Source: Isoetes taiwanensis
Taxonomy: Eukaryota > Streptophyta > Lycopodiopsida > Isoetales > Isoetaceae
Length of the DNA stretch: 64,000 nucleotides
Reading direction: 5' to 3'
NCBI GenBank assembly: GCA_021234155.1
Contig: JAJEKV010000100.1
Location: forward strand, 2,086,116-2,150,115
Numbering within the stretch: position 1 is the stretch's first letter; each line of letters begins with the position of its first letter. Shown here one piece after another: positions 20,895 to 31,917 of this stretch. The position numbers were made by a program, and so were the translations under genes. Under the pieces are notes generated by a model. The model worked only from the letters and a program-made list of their open reading frames with translations. It was not told the DNA's origin and searched no databases.

Positions 20895-23800
20895 CAGGAT
20901 ACCAGCGCTACTCCGTCTTCAATGAGTGCACCGGGAAACGAGGACACGGAGGAATTGCGTGTTACTACTAGACAGCCTTGGCCCAATCGGTCTCCCCGGC
21001 AAGGCGTGACAGCACAATGAGACAATTGGGCAGTGCGGAAACAATGATGGCAGCCCTCTCTTTGTGGCTGGCTTGCTACTTCCCACATGCCGAGAGCAAC
21101 TTTACCACACGCGACTTGGATGTGGACGGCGGGGAGCCCTATGTCGATCTATATGATGACATACGCCAAGATGCACAATTGGGCAAGGTCATGTTGCTTG
21201 GAGACTTCAATGCGCCGCGGGGGACAGATGAGATCCCAAAATTCGCACCTCTAGGCGAGGATGTGTTGCAAATGGATCCCCAGATGGTTTGGCCAAGCCA
21301 AGGCGCCGATGACGCGAGGTGACACGGTATGGCCCGGCGGTACCGGGCCGTTCTTCGGGCAATATCTTTGACCACAGTCATTTGCAATGGCTGGACAACG
21401 GTCGGGCCCCTCCCGCCTTCACTTGTAGGCGGGGGAGAACCAGGGGGCGGCACCGGTGTGGTGGATTACGTGCTAGTGACGAAAGCAATGCCTACACTTG
21501 ATCACTGCGCGATTCGGGGACAGGTGGCGGGACGAGGGAAGTAGACCGACCATCATTTTGTTCTTGCAGATAGATTGGCGGGCCAACCGAGCACCCATTG
21601 CCCCAACACCCCATGTACCCACGGTTGCCCGGACTATGATCATGCGGCGGTCTATGCGAGGATGCTTGAGCATGAGCTGCGGGAGTGTTGCAACTCCCCA
21701 CACTTCAACAGCAGACCCGGTGAACCCGGCTTTCTTCGAGGGTAGGGGACAGATGCTTTGGGAGGAGGCCGCCTCGACGATCCACAAAGGGGCTGCAATC
21801 ACCTTCCCCGCAATCACTGGTTCGATGACAGATAACCGGGGAGCTGAAACGATGGCTCCGCCAAGTGCTGACCCCACCATTAAGCCCAGCGGAGCCCGTC
21901 CCGTCAACACGCTCCTTCCTCAAGACCAAGAAAGCCAGGTACCTTTGCAGAGCACCGAATGTGATGTTTGGTCTTCTAGGACTGCCACCCTAGGGCCTTC
22001 GGGAGAAAGGTCTTGAGTAAGCACGCACAGCCCACGAGAAATATTACCCGGAACAATGGGTGAGATACTTATGACACTGTGATGACCCAATGGGAAGCGA
22101 GGGCACCGATACCTCCTTGAGCACAGTGCCTAGTAATGGTCATTCTTTGAAGGGATGTCATAATGGGCCCGCAACGCCCGCTAACCCGGGAAGGCGGCGA
22201 TTTGGATGGTATCGTGCAGAGCTTCTCAAGTGGGGCGGCCCCCAATGGTTGGGGTTCACAAAGACTCTTCAATGGGGCATTGCAAGAAGGCTTCCCCCGC
22301 ATTGGACTACCGGTAGAGTTGTGCCCATATACAAAGCGAGGGGACCCCCATTGACCAACCATCGTACCATTATGGTGGGCCTGTCTTTGCCAAGTTGCTT
22401 AGGGATTCTTGGCGGCGATTGACACTTTAGGCGGAGGATGGAGAAGTGCGGGCTCTCACGCAGTAAAAGCTTCGCCCCGGCATTCTACTATTGACCATAT
22501 CTTCACCCTGCGAACACTCATAGAGGATAGCCGAATCGGCCTTTAACTGTCTTGTTGCTTTGTGGATTTCGCAAAGGCTTTTGACACAGTGCCTCGGGAT
22601 AAGTTGTGGGATAGATTGAGACAGCTAGGAACCCCCGTCGACTTGAGAATGCTATATATGTACTATACTATCTGAGGCTTGCTCCGGTCGTCTCACCTTG
22701 TCGGGGAGCCCGTTGTTAGTAGCATTGGGGTGCGCCGTGGTTGCCCTCTATCCCCGACACTCTTCGGCTTTGTACATTGACCAGCTAGAAGAATGGCTAG
22801 CTGAGCACGGGGAGGCGCCAGTTGATGCACCACATGATCCGGCAACTCATATATCTCGATGATGTTGACCCGCCGCGATATACCCCGGAGGACATGCAAC
22901 GCCACCGGATGCTTTGGACACTTTACGCCAATTCATCGACATGAGAGTTAACTTGGCCAAGACAAGGGTGTCTGCTGGTCCCATCATCCGGCACCCACGC
23001 CTTCCCTCATTCACTTACCGAGGCGGTAGTGGAGGTGGCTCGATCTTATAAGTATTTGGGCATTGAGTTTTCTACTACCACATCTTTGGGATGCATCCAT
23101 CGTTACTGGTCACTGCAGGCTGGGAAAGCCACGTATGCAATGCAAAACAACAATCACAAGGCGAGAAGTATGCATGGGGTCACCGGGCACACTTGTTGGG
23201 CCTTGGTTAAACCGGTCCTCCTCTATGGGGCAGAAGTGTGGGGCGATGATATCCCTCACCACTTGGAACGATCTAGAGCAGTAATGAAGGCCTTCTTGGC
23301 CGGGCACTAGGAGTGAAATCCACGGTCCCATATCGATCTTGCTCCAGGAGACAGGCTTCCTTCCATTCTGGAGGGGTATTACTGGAACGTCACATTATTT
23401 ACTTCCGAGAAGGTGGTGGCTATGGATGAAGCCCCGGCTGCCCAACCTTGCTTTGGCGATGGCGATGGGCCCTTGGCGACTCAAAGCCTGCTGGAAAGAC
23501 AAGCAAGCCCAGTGGTTTCGCTATGGAATGTGCAGCGGGCACAGATGTGGACGGTGCATACACCGAAGGAACGCTTGCCTTGAAGCAAGATTTGGATGCT
23601 TGCTTCATGGCCAAGCTTTGGGATCTGAGAGGCCCCGTCACATGTCAAGGTGGCAAATTATCGGACAACAGGTTAATCCCATGCTCACGAGGGGCCCACA
23701 CCACGCACATTGCACCCATCTACCCATGAAAAGCGCGGTGATTGCTTCCATTCAGCCTGGGGTGCACACCACCTCCGCATTGAGACGGGGAGATGGATTC

Positions 23801-24241
23801 GGGAGCAGCGTGAGGGACAGAGTCTGTCAATCTTTGTCAATAGGGCGCCGTTGAGGATGAAAGTCACGCCCTCCGCTGTCCGTCCGTCACGAGCATATCC
23901 GGGCTCGGTATGCTCGGTTAGTTGTGCCCCATCAGGCCTTGCATGAGCTACTGAGCACGGCCTCTGTAGGCTTGTTGGGATCGTACCTTCAGGAGGTAAT
24001 GGATACGCGGACTCAGTTATGCCCCCCTGTCCGACATTAACCTCAGCTGTACTTGTGATTATGTATATAACTGTGCAGTATGTCAGCATCCTTATTGCTA
24101 CTAAGGTTTTTCCCCCGAAAACCCTTCGGGGAAGGGGTTTTTTAATCCTGGTAGTAATACGCCTGCTGCTCTCTCTTTGTACTTGGGTCCCATAGGCCAG
24201 TTGGTCTCCGTGGACGATAAAATCATATTCTATTCTATTCT
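20895..24241 (+). mobile_element. LINE (endonuclease + RT), 5'-truncated, decayed
   Basis: A non-LTR retrotransposon of 3.35 kb. Endonuclease motifs in order: YSVFNECTGKRGHGGIALL near 20,910, GKVMLLGDFNA near 21,185 and GGGTGVVDYVLV near 21,440. RT motifs: CFVDFAKAFDTVPRDKLW near 22,560, a RRGCPLSPTLFG block near 22,735, YLDD near 22,855, SYKYLGIEFS near 23,045 and ALVKPVLLYGAEVWG near 23,205. Frames shift many times. The 5' end begins inside the endonuclease, so ORF1 is missing. It ends with the family hairpin and (TATTC)n. The empty site at about 28,888-28,901 shows both borders. It belongs to the same family as the short copies at 3.2, 25 and 31 kb and is distinct from the plant L1 at 62 kb. 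Confidence 0.88.
24113..24131 (+). other. LINE 3'-UTR hairpin, covarying version
   Basis: The stem CCCCGAA/TTCGGGG has an AACCC loop. It corresponds to CCTTGAAA/TTTCGAGG in the other three copies; the T-A and T-G pairs there are C-G pairs here. Confidence 0.7.
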
Positions 24242-24465
24242 ATTCTTGAGGCATTTAGTATAGATTGAGTAGAATAAGTATGTAAGGGCATTTTGGTTAA
24301 GTTTGGTATGTAGGGGGTATTTTGGTAATTAAGTTTGGTGTGTAGGGGCAAATTGGTAATTTGTTTGTATATTTATTTTATACAGTGTATTTATTTGAGC
24401 GAGGGGCATTTTGATAATTTTGGAACTGATAAAGGCATTTATTTTGGTAGTTTTTTCTGATTGTA

Positions 24466-24709
24466 TTGGCATCTTGTTTTACTGATGATTGGGTCAACAC
24501 CTTGTTTTACTCCAATTCCCAGGTCTTGGAGTTGACTAAAGTAAGGGGTCGTCTTCCAGAAACCTCCATGAAAGCTGCTTTAAGAAGTTTGGAGGAAGTA
24601 TGGTATTCTAGGCGCGTCCCTGTAATTTGTTTTTTAACTATTCTCCGCGTTCCTCTGCCAAATATATATCCACAAAACACAAGCATCCAATCAATCCCAG
24701 CATTTTTTT
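24466..24709 (+). other. exon-like open segment, copy 1
   Basis: The frame MASCFTDDWVNTLFYSNSQV..LELTKVRGRLPETSMKAAL runs to about 24,618, where SRR is followed by GTCCCTGT, a possible donor. The same segment is at 29,122-29,370 with identical protein over this part. I do not recognise the product. It lies between the foldback element and the calmodulin-like fragment in both copies, so it may be a leading exon or a captured piece. Confidence 0.35.
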
Positions 24710-24735
24710 GATCGCAAATTGTCGGAATCGAGTCC

Positions 24736-24868
24736 ATGGCAAAATCTTCGTCTTTCCAGCTCGAGTTGCGCAAGATTTTTACAGCTTTTGATAAGAATGC
24801 CGATGGTCTAATCTGTAAAAACGACCTCCCCTCCTTGTTTCCAAAACTGGATCTCGCCCTTCTGACGA
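24736..24868 (+). pseudogene. calmodulin-like protein fragment, first EF hand (copy 1)
   Basis: MAKSSSFQLELRKIFTAFDK opens at 24,736, followed by the EF-hand loop DKNADGLICKND. Calmodulin-like proteins bind calcium through such 12-residue loops. After about 24,868 the sequence leaves the gene and runs into AGAGAGAAAGTGG tandem repeats. The longer copy at 29,394-29,685 shows what has been lost. Confidence 0.75.
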
Positions 24869-24879
24869 AGAACTGGCGC

Positions 24880-24978
24880 TTGAAGGAGAAGGTGGAGCAA
24901 GGCGGATTAGAGAGAGAAGATGGAGCAAGGTGGATTAGAGAGAGAAAGTGGAGCAATGTGCTAGAGAGAGAAAGTGGA
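24880..24978 (+). repeat. AGAGAGAAAGTGGAGCAAGG tandem repeat, left part
   Basis: Degenerate copies of a unit of about 23-30 bp (AGAGAGAAAGTGGAGCAAGG). The array resumes at 26,190 beyond a LINE inserted in the minus orientation, so the two parts were originally one array. Confidence 0.8.
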
Positions 24979-26190
24979 AGAATAGAATAGAATAGAATAG
25001 TTTTTTTAACGTCCATGGAGACCAATAGGTCATGGGACCCATACAATGGGCTAGTACAATCATTACTACTAGGATTAAAAAACCCCTGCCTCGAAAGATT
25101 TTCAAGGGAAAAACCTTTGCAGTAATGATGATACTAGACAAATGGAGATAATGACTCTGAGGGGCTCAAGTAATTGCGAGGCGTTTATCTAGAACCTTAA
25201 AGTATGTATAATGCCAAGTCATGTACACGGATGGTGCTCGAGAAGTTGTGGAGGCGTGGAATGGAATGCTAAGGTCAAAAAATGATTTCGGACTATCTCA
25301 AAAGCGAGGGCAACTTCGAGGAAGAGTATGGCTTTCATCTTCAATAACATATGGCGGCAGCGAGGCACATAGTCTCGCTTCTTCGCGGCAATTTGCGGCC
25401 GCTCCCATCTACTGTCTCAATGCGTAGCTGTGGGACCCGTGCGAATTGATGCAATAGCTACAAGCTTGTTCTGGACAATGAAGCAAGCAAATAAGCTTGG
25501 GGCCCCGGTGCCAAGGTGGGATTTATGTGTGCATGATAATGACCCGGTTTTCACTTGGGCCAAAGTAAGCGCATCCCATATCTTTTTGAGCAAAGCGACC
25601 ATTGAGATATTGTTGCAAAAGCTCGGGATCAAGCTGGCAAGCATCGAGGCGATGCTTTCGGTTGCCTGACCCAACGGACAAACCATGTAGTGCAATGCTC
25701 TTTCCAACATCGTTTCAAACGCTGAGGAGATTCAGCCATGGCAAGTGCAAGAACAGGATACCTAACATCATCCATATGGTGCACCTTGCAGATATAGTGG
25801 AGATGGCGCTTCATGGCAGAATGTTGACGAGGCCAAAAACCTGTCTCTTGTAAAAGAATAGCATAGGGCACCGTTGTTTTAACTCCGAGGCTGTAAGTGA
25901 GAAAGGACTTTTGCACCCGCTCCAAGCTCTCCCAAGCACTAGCAGTAATGGCTGGCCCCCACACTTCAGAACCATACAGTAAAACAAGCTCTACCAAAGT
26001 CCGAAACAAGTGGGCTTTCCGTGGCCAATCATGAATTTCTGCGCGAAAACAATTGTTTTGCATTGCATAGAGTGCTCTCTATCCAGCAGCCACCCGCTTG
26101 GTAATACACTGTTCCCAAAGTGTGTTCTTACAGAATTCTACACCAAGATACTTGTAGCTATATACAACTTCAACTTCGCGGCTATCATAG
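24979..26190 (-). pseudogene. 5'-truncated LINE on minus strand
   Basis: The (AATAG)n tail at 24,979-25,000 and the hairpin at 25,089-25,107 mark the 3' end. The ORF2 C-terminal part lies at 26,063-25,629: MQNNCFRAEIHDWPRKAHLF, then LVELVLLYGSEVWG, then CWKEHCTTWF. Farther 5', near 26,180-26,130, VYSYKYLGVEFCKN can be read, then a stop. The copy is closely related to those at 3.2 and 30.8 kb but extends slightly farther 5' and is flanked by the tandem repeat on both sides. Confidence 0.82.
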
Positions 26191-26690
26191 TGAAGAAAGA
26201 AAGTGGAGAGAAAGTGGAGCAAGGCACTAGAGAGAGAAAGTGGAAGAAGAATGTGGAAGGAAAAACAAAGGGCAATGGGTAAAGTCTCTTCTATACTGCC
26301 AGAACAGTGACTGGCACGCCATGAGTCGTCCTGGCTAGAGAGAGAGACTACTGGCGCACCATGAGTCGTCCTGGCTAGAGAGAGAAAGTGGTGAAGAGGT
26401 CAAGAGACACCTAGGTAGCTAGAAAGTGTGGTCCAAGGCTAGGGAGACCATAAGGGGGCTAGGGGGCTAGTGAGATTATAAGGGGCTAGGGGGACCATAA
26501 GGGGCTAGAGAGAAAGTGGAGCAAGGAGGACTTAGAGAGAGGAGGGTCAGGGCTTGAGAGAGAAGGTGGAGCAAAGGCAGATTAGAGAGAGAAAGTGGAG
26601 CAAGGCACTAGAGAGAGAAAGTGGAGCAAGGGCTAGAGAGAGAAAGTGGAAGAAGAAAGTGGAAGGAAAAACAAAGGGCAATGGGTAAAG
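26190..26690 (+). repeat. tandem repeat block, right part
   Basis: AGAGAGAAAGTGGAGCAAGG-type units are interspersed with two copies of CCATGAGTCGTCCTGGCTAG (near 26,320 and 26,359) and several of CATAAGGGGCTAGGGGG (26,450-26,510). Short open frames inside are a by-product. Confidence 0.8.
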
Positions 26691-26699
26691 TCTCTTCCA

Positions 26700-27950
26700 T
26701 CTTTGTCCGGAGCGGTGCCACAAATTTCACACTTTCTTATGGCCCAAAACCACCATGCCTTTCGAATAATGAACATGCCATGTTGCAAGATGAAAAGCAA
26801 CAAAGATAACGATGTAAATTTGATTTTAGTAATAAAATCTAGAAAACATGGATGACTATTAAACACCATTTGCAATTTGAAATTCCACCATAAAGTAATG
26901 GTCAAATATAGATAGTTGCATGTCTACTCTACCTTGGGTATAGCTAAGAGCCTTGTGCATTATTAGAGCATATACAATAATGCTATTGAAGTTTTGCAAA
27001 GGAACCCCACGATATTTTTGTGTTTTCAGATTGCAAATTCTTTAATAAATTCTAGAATAGTCCATTAAGAACATCAATGAAGATAGAACCTCTAAAGTAC
27101 GTACTTGATCACAATACATTGAGGCTTGAGCTTTTTTGAACAAGAGGGTTGTAATTCATAGATCCCATGAGAGGTTTCTTAAAACAAAATATACACTAAA
27201 AGATTATTTTCCTATATTATTAGAAGAAAAGCTCCAATTACTAAATTTGCATCAATCTGCTCCCATCCAAAAAGAAACAATGCTTTTAGTATAAAGTAAA
27301 AAATCTTTGGCTTGAGAAATCTAAACTATTGTCTCGTCGCGGTATCCTCTACTTTGCAAAAGTAAAAATCAAACTAATTCCTTGCAAACATAGTCTTTGG
27401 ATATGTCCATAAATGTTCTATAAAGATAATTCTAAATATGCAACGTTGGGAATGCTCCTTGGGCTGTTTCTTCAAATAACATATAACACATAATCCTACA
27501 TTATACTTGCACCCATATGCTCCTATTCCAAAGTAAACAATGCTATGGTGCCCAATATGACAAAACCTAGTTTTTTCATTTGCAAAACAAAGTAGAAACA
27601 TATGCTTTCTTCCTTTAATTTAATTACGGATCACAACCCAAAAAGCCACTCACGAGTGTAGAGGCGATGGGATCTCTTGCATGTGGGGAGTACTTTCGAG
27701 TTTCGTTTTCACAAAACCTTAATATATTGTTTTTTCTTTTTGAATCGGGGCAAAAATACTTTAGGGCCTCCAACGCCTTTCTATTTTTCTGGAAAAAAAG
27801 AAACGATGACTTTCAATTTTTTTTTTTTTTTTTTTACTTTCAATGGCCTCGGTCATTCACATGGCACGTTTAACTCTTTGTGAAGTGGCACGATCAGACT
27901 ATAGATCTAGCGAAGGGATAGGCGGTAGGAAGAATATTATATAGGATAAG
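26700..27950. other. AT-rich unassigned DNA
   Basis: I see no supported gene. There is a poly-T run at about 27,819-27,836, and short frames rich in Phe around it come from that run. Confidence 0.6.
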
Positions 27951-27954
27951 AATA

Positions 27955-28130
27955 TAAGGGAAAACTTACCAAAATGCCCATATGAGTTTATGTAATTACC
28001 AAAATGCCCTTATGAGTTTCAAAATTACCAAAAGGGAAAACTACCAAAATACCCCTATGAGTTTGTGTAATTACCAAAATACCCTTATGAGTTTCAAAAT
28101 TACCAAAATGCCCCTACACACGAGCTATAG
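27955..28130. repeat. ACCAAAATGCCC repeat cluster
   Basis: Several copies of ACCAAAATGCCCTTATGAG occur with spacer GTAATT or TCAAAATT, preceded by GGATAGGCGGTAGGAAGAAT. A similar lead-in (GGATAGGCGAGCGTACGAAG) precedes the foldback element 190 bp later and also the one at 20,158. It is probably a partial foldback copy in tandem with the next. Confidence 0.65.
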
Positions 28131-28202
28131 ATCTAAGCGAAGGGATAGGCGAGCGTACGAAGAATATCATATAGGATAAGAATTAATAGTAGCAATATAA
28201 CT

Positions 28203-29114
28203 GAAAACTACCAAAATGCTCCTATGAGTTTATGTAATTACCAAAATGCCCTTATGAGTTTCAAAATTACTAAAAGGGAAAACTACCCTATGAGTTTGTG
28301 TAATTACCAAAATACCCTTATGAGTTTCAAAATTACCAAAATGCGCTTGTGTATAGTAGGTGTGTAGGGGCATTTTGGTAATCATAAGAGCATTTTGGTA
28401 ATTACACAAACTCATAGGGGTATTTTGGTAGTTTTACCTTAGCAAAATGACACTCAAATAAACATACAAATAAATTACCAATTTGCCCCTAGACACCAAA
28501 CTTAATTACTAAAATACCCCTACACACCAAACTTAATTATTAAAATGGTATTACATACCAATTTTGATCAATCTACACCAAATTTAATTATCAAAATACC
28601 CTATACATCAAATTTAATTACCAAAATACCCCTATACAACCTTGTTGTGACACTTACAAGGAGCCAGTGTTTCTTGTGGTTTTAACGCACGATGATGTTA
28701 TTGGAGGCGTGTTACCACCAGCCACATGCAGACATCTTGGACGTCCAAAACCTAAACACATGCGCACAGGAGAAGATGTAGAGAAGAGGAATATCTTTAT
28801 GGAAGGTGTAATGGAAGAGACACAATCCATGCAGTGGTAGGGCTCCAATTCGGTGATGGTTGTGAATTTTGTAATTTCTTTGTTGAATTTAAACTTCTAT
28901 TCTTGAGGCATTTAGTATAGATTGAGTAGAATAAGTATGTAAGGGCATTTTGGTTAAGTTTGGTATGTAGGGGGTATTTTGGTAATTAAGTTTGGTGTAT
29001 AGGGGCAAGTTGGTAATTTGTTTGTATATTTATTTTATCTGATGTATTTACTTGGCGAGGGGCATTTTGATAATTTTGGAACTGATAAAGGCATTTATTT
29101 TGGTAGTTTTTTCT
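28203..29114. mobile_element. foldback element without the LINE (empty site)
   Basis: About 910 bp with inverted ends GAAAACTACCAAAAT and ATTTTGGTAGTTTT, a terminal hairpin at 28,203-28,435, and long arms at 28,436-28,635 and 28,932-29,108 around a central region of about 296 bp. The centre contains a short plus-strand open stretch (HLGRPKPKHM, then EDVEKRNIFMEG) that I cannot identify. Sequence through TTGTTGAAT..TTCTATTCTTGAGG is continuous here, but split by 3.35 kb at 20,895. Confidence 0.75.
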
Positions 29115-29121
29115 GATTGTA

Positions 29122-29370
29122 TTGGCATCTTGTTTTACTGATGATTGGGTCAACACCTTGTTTTACTCCAATTCCCAGGTCTTGGAGTTGACTAAAGTAA
29201 GGGGTCGTCTTCCAGAAACCTCCATGAAAGCTGCTTTAAGAAGTTTGGAGGAAGTATGGTATTCTAGGCGCGTCCCTGTAATTTGTTTTTTAACTATTCT
29301 CCGCGTTCCTCTGCCCAAATATATATCCACAAAACACAAGCATCCAATCAATCCCAGCATTTTTTTGATC
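29122..29370 (+). other. exon-like open segment, copy 2
   Basis: Same open segment as at 24,466. It is followed by a region containing ATATATATCCACAAAACACA and then the calmodulin-like start. Function unknown. Confidence 0.35.
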
Positions 29371-29393
29371 GCAAATTGTCGGAATCGAGTCCA

Positions 29394-29690
29394 TGGCAAA
29401 ATCCATGGCAAAATCTTCGTCTTTCATTTCGAGTTGCGCAAGATTTTTACAGCTTTTGATAAGAACGCCGATGGTCTAATCTGTAAAAACGAGCTCCACC
29501 TCCTTGTTTCCAAAACTGGATCTCGCCCTTTTGACGAAGAACTCACTAAAATGATGGATTCGGTAGATGATAACGGAGATGAATGCATTAATTTTGAGGA
29601 ATTTTTGAACGTGTTCCTTTCCCGAGAGCGATGTAGAGACTGAAGAGGAATTATTGGACGCTTTTAGAGTATTTGATAAAAACAAGGGAA
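29394..29690 (+). pseudogene. calmodulin-like protein, truncated in its third EF hand
   Basis: The start is doubled (ATGGCAAAATCC, then ATGGCAAAATCT). EF hand 1 has the loop DKNADGLICKNE; EF hand 2 has DDNGDECINFEE. The frame stops at 29,641, but one base shifted the sequence reads DVETEEELLDAFRVFDKNKG, the linker and beginning of EF hand 3. There it switches abruptly to GGGAAATTTACCAAAATAAC, the border motif of the foldback repeats. A calmodulin-like protein normally has four EF hands in about 150-190 residues, so about half is missing. It may have acted as a calcium sensor; this copy is broken. Confidence 0.8.
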
Positions 29691-29907
29691 ATTTACCAAA
29701 ATAACCTTAATTGTTGACTTAATTCCCAAAAAGCCCTTTGTATTTTTGAAATTCCCAAAATGCCCTTAATTCTTAAATATTTTTCCAAATAGCCCTTTGT
29801 ATTTTAAAAATCACCAAAAAGCATGTATTTACAATAGAGGATCATTTTCTAAGAGGAAGTGGTTCTTACAGATGACAATAGTTTGAAAAATATATATATA
29901 TCTCTTA
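29690..29907. repeat. CCAAAATGCCC-type repeats ending the calmodulin-like fragment
   Basis: Spaced copies of TTCCCAAAATGCCCTTAATT-like units begin exactly where the calmodulin-like homology ends. They resemble the foldback family termini, but no matching opposite end is visible. Confidence 0.55.
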
Positions 29908-29931
29908 TATATATACAATTATATAGCACCC

Positions 29932-30027
29932 CCCATGTTCCAGTACTTTGAGGTGTCACCGTGTGAGCCGTCCAGATCTGAAATCGATGGTCCATGCGAG
30001 GACCCCTCAAAGTATTGGAACATGATG
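29932..30027. repeat. ~90-bp inverted repeat, copy B
   Basis: Counterpart of the hairpin at 2,258-2,352, again at the left edge of the duplicated block. Confidence 0.75.
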
Positions 30028-30835
30028 AGGTGGCAGCAATATTTGGTGTAGCAAATCTTGACCGTTAGATCAAAAGGTGAGCATAAATCCTAGCCATTAA
30101 CTTTCTAATATTAAATTTTTTTTTTAAAGGAGGTGAGGTGGCACCCTCATTAATAAAACAAGGTGCTGCGCACGGAGGGTTGCCCTCCATGGCCGGAGAG
30201 TGAAGTGGCTTAAGTTGTAGTTGTAGACAATAGAGTGTTTGAGTCAAAATTGCTATTTTGGAACATTCACATTTTGTGAAGGTGATGGTACGCATTTGCA
30301 TTACTAAGTTCTGCTTAGGTGTTGAGGTGTTGTTGGAGTAGGATGCAGTTGGACATATGGACTTTGGGGTTAAGGTATTGGCCGGAGGGTGAAGTGGCTT
30401 AAATCATAGTTCAACGTCATGTTTTGACAATTAATTCAAATTACTACTTCTAAACAATAGAATACTTGAGAAAGAAGTGATATCTCTTGCAATTGACATT
30501 GTACTATAGATAAAATATGGAAGATTGTAGACTAGAATCGTGCCACTATTTTAGGCAGTGCATGTTGCATCTGTTGTTGCAAATCTATGAGGTTCTATGT
30601 TTGCTTACTTGCTTACTCAAAAGTGGTCATAATGTCGAAAACAACAGACTTTGACGATGCTTGAAGAACACAATGAGAAGAACGGTTTGCCTCTTATTCT
30701 AAACCTAAAATTCTAAGCAATGTGGCGATGTCATAGGCTTCTACATCAAGTATGCAAGGGCATTTTGTTTGTGTTTGTGGGCCTCTGTTGCTGCCGGACT
30801 TAGAGGGTTTCGCCTCTTGGAGGTCGCCATAGCCC

Positions 30836-31917
30836 GATGCACTGTCTATCTTGGAGAGCACTCTATGCAATGCAAAACAATTGTTTTCGCGCAGAAATTC
30901 ATGATTGGCCACGGAAAGCCCACTTGTTTCGGGCTTTGGTAGAGCCTGTTTTCTTGTATGGTTCAAGTGTGGGGACACGCCATTAGTGCTAGTGCTTGGG
31001 AGAGCTTGGGCGGGTGCAAAAGTCCTTTCTCACTTACGGTCACCGAGTTAAAGCAGCGGTGCCCTATGCTATTCTTTTACAAAGAGACGGGTTTTGGCCT
31101 CTTCAACATTACGCCATGAAGCGCCATCTCCACTATATCGCAAGGTGCACCACATGGATGATGTTAGGTATCTGTTCTTGCACTTGCCGCCATTTTGAAT
31201 CTCCTCGGCGTTTGAAACGATGTTGGAAAGAGCATTGCACTACATGGTTTGCCCGTTCAGGTAAACAGCGAAACCTTTGCGATGCTTGCCGGTTGATCGA
31301 CCTTTGCAACAATATCTCAATGGTCGGTTTTTCTCAAAAGATATGGGGCGATTACTTTGGCCCAAGTGGCGGGTCATTATCATGCACACATAAATCCCAC
31401 CTTGGCACGGGGCCCCAAGCTTATTTGCTTGCTTCATTGTCCGGGAACAAGCTTGTAGCTATTGCATCAACGCATACGGGGTCCCACAGTCTCGCGATTG
31501 AGGCAATGTAGATGGGGGCCGCAATTGCGGCGAACTATGTACAATGTTGCCGATTCTGGGTTATTGAAGATGAAAGCCATACTCTTCCGGAGTTGCCCCG
31601 CTTTTGAGATAGTCAGGAATCATTTTTTGACCTTAGCGGTCCATTCCACGCTTCCACAACTTCTCGAGCACCATCGTGCATGGCTTGGCATTATACATAC
31701 TTGAGGTTCTAGATAAGCGTGTCGCAATTCGCGAGCCCTCGGTAGTCATTATCTCTGCTTGTCTAGTATCATCATTACTGCAAAGGTTTTTCCCTTGAAA
31801 ACCTTTCGAGGCAGGGGTTTTTTAATCCTAGTAGTAATGATTGTACTAGCCCATTGTATGGGTCCCATGACCTATTGGTCTCCGTGGGCGTTAAAAAACT
31901 ATTCTATTCTATTCTTC
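30836..31917 (+). pseudogene. 5'-truncated LINE (copy B)
   Basis: Same insertion as at 3,160-4,275. The long frame at 30,996-31,511 carries RVQKSFLTYGHRVKAAVPYA, then CWKEHCTTWFA, then SCTHKSHLG. It continues to the hairpin (31,793-31,811) and the (TATTC)n tail. Frame breaks differ from copy A, which is notable for two copies otherwise nearly identical. Confidence 0.8.

Larger units (their letters stand above)
20216..24461. mobile_element. foldback element interrupted by a LINE
   Basis: The outer ends GAAAACTACCAAAAT (20,219 on) and ATTTTGGTAGTTTTTTC (to 24,461) are inverted. Inside, a hairpin of repeated ACCAAAATGCCCTTATGAG units spans 20,219-20,446. Long inverted arms follow: 20,447-20,640 against 24,284-24,455, sharing AAATTACCAA and ACACCAAACTTAATTA motifs. 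The central part (20,641-20,894) is split by the LINE at 20,895-24,241. A LINE-free copy is at 28,203-29,114. No transposase was seen. Confidence 0.75.
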
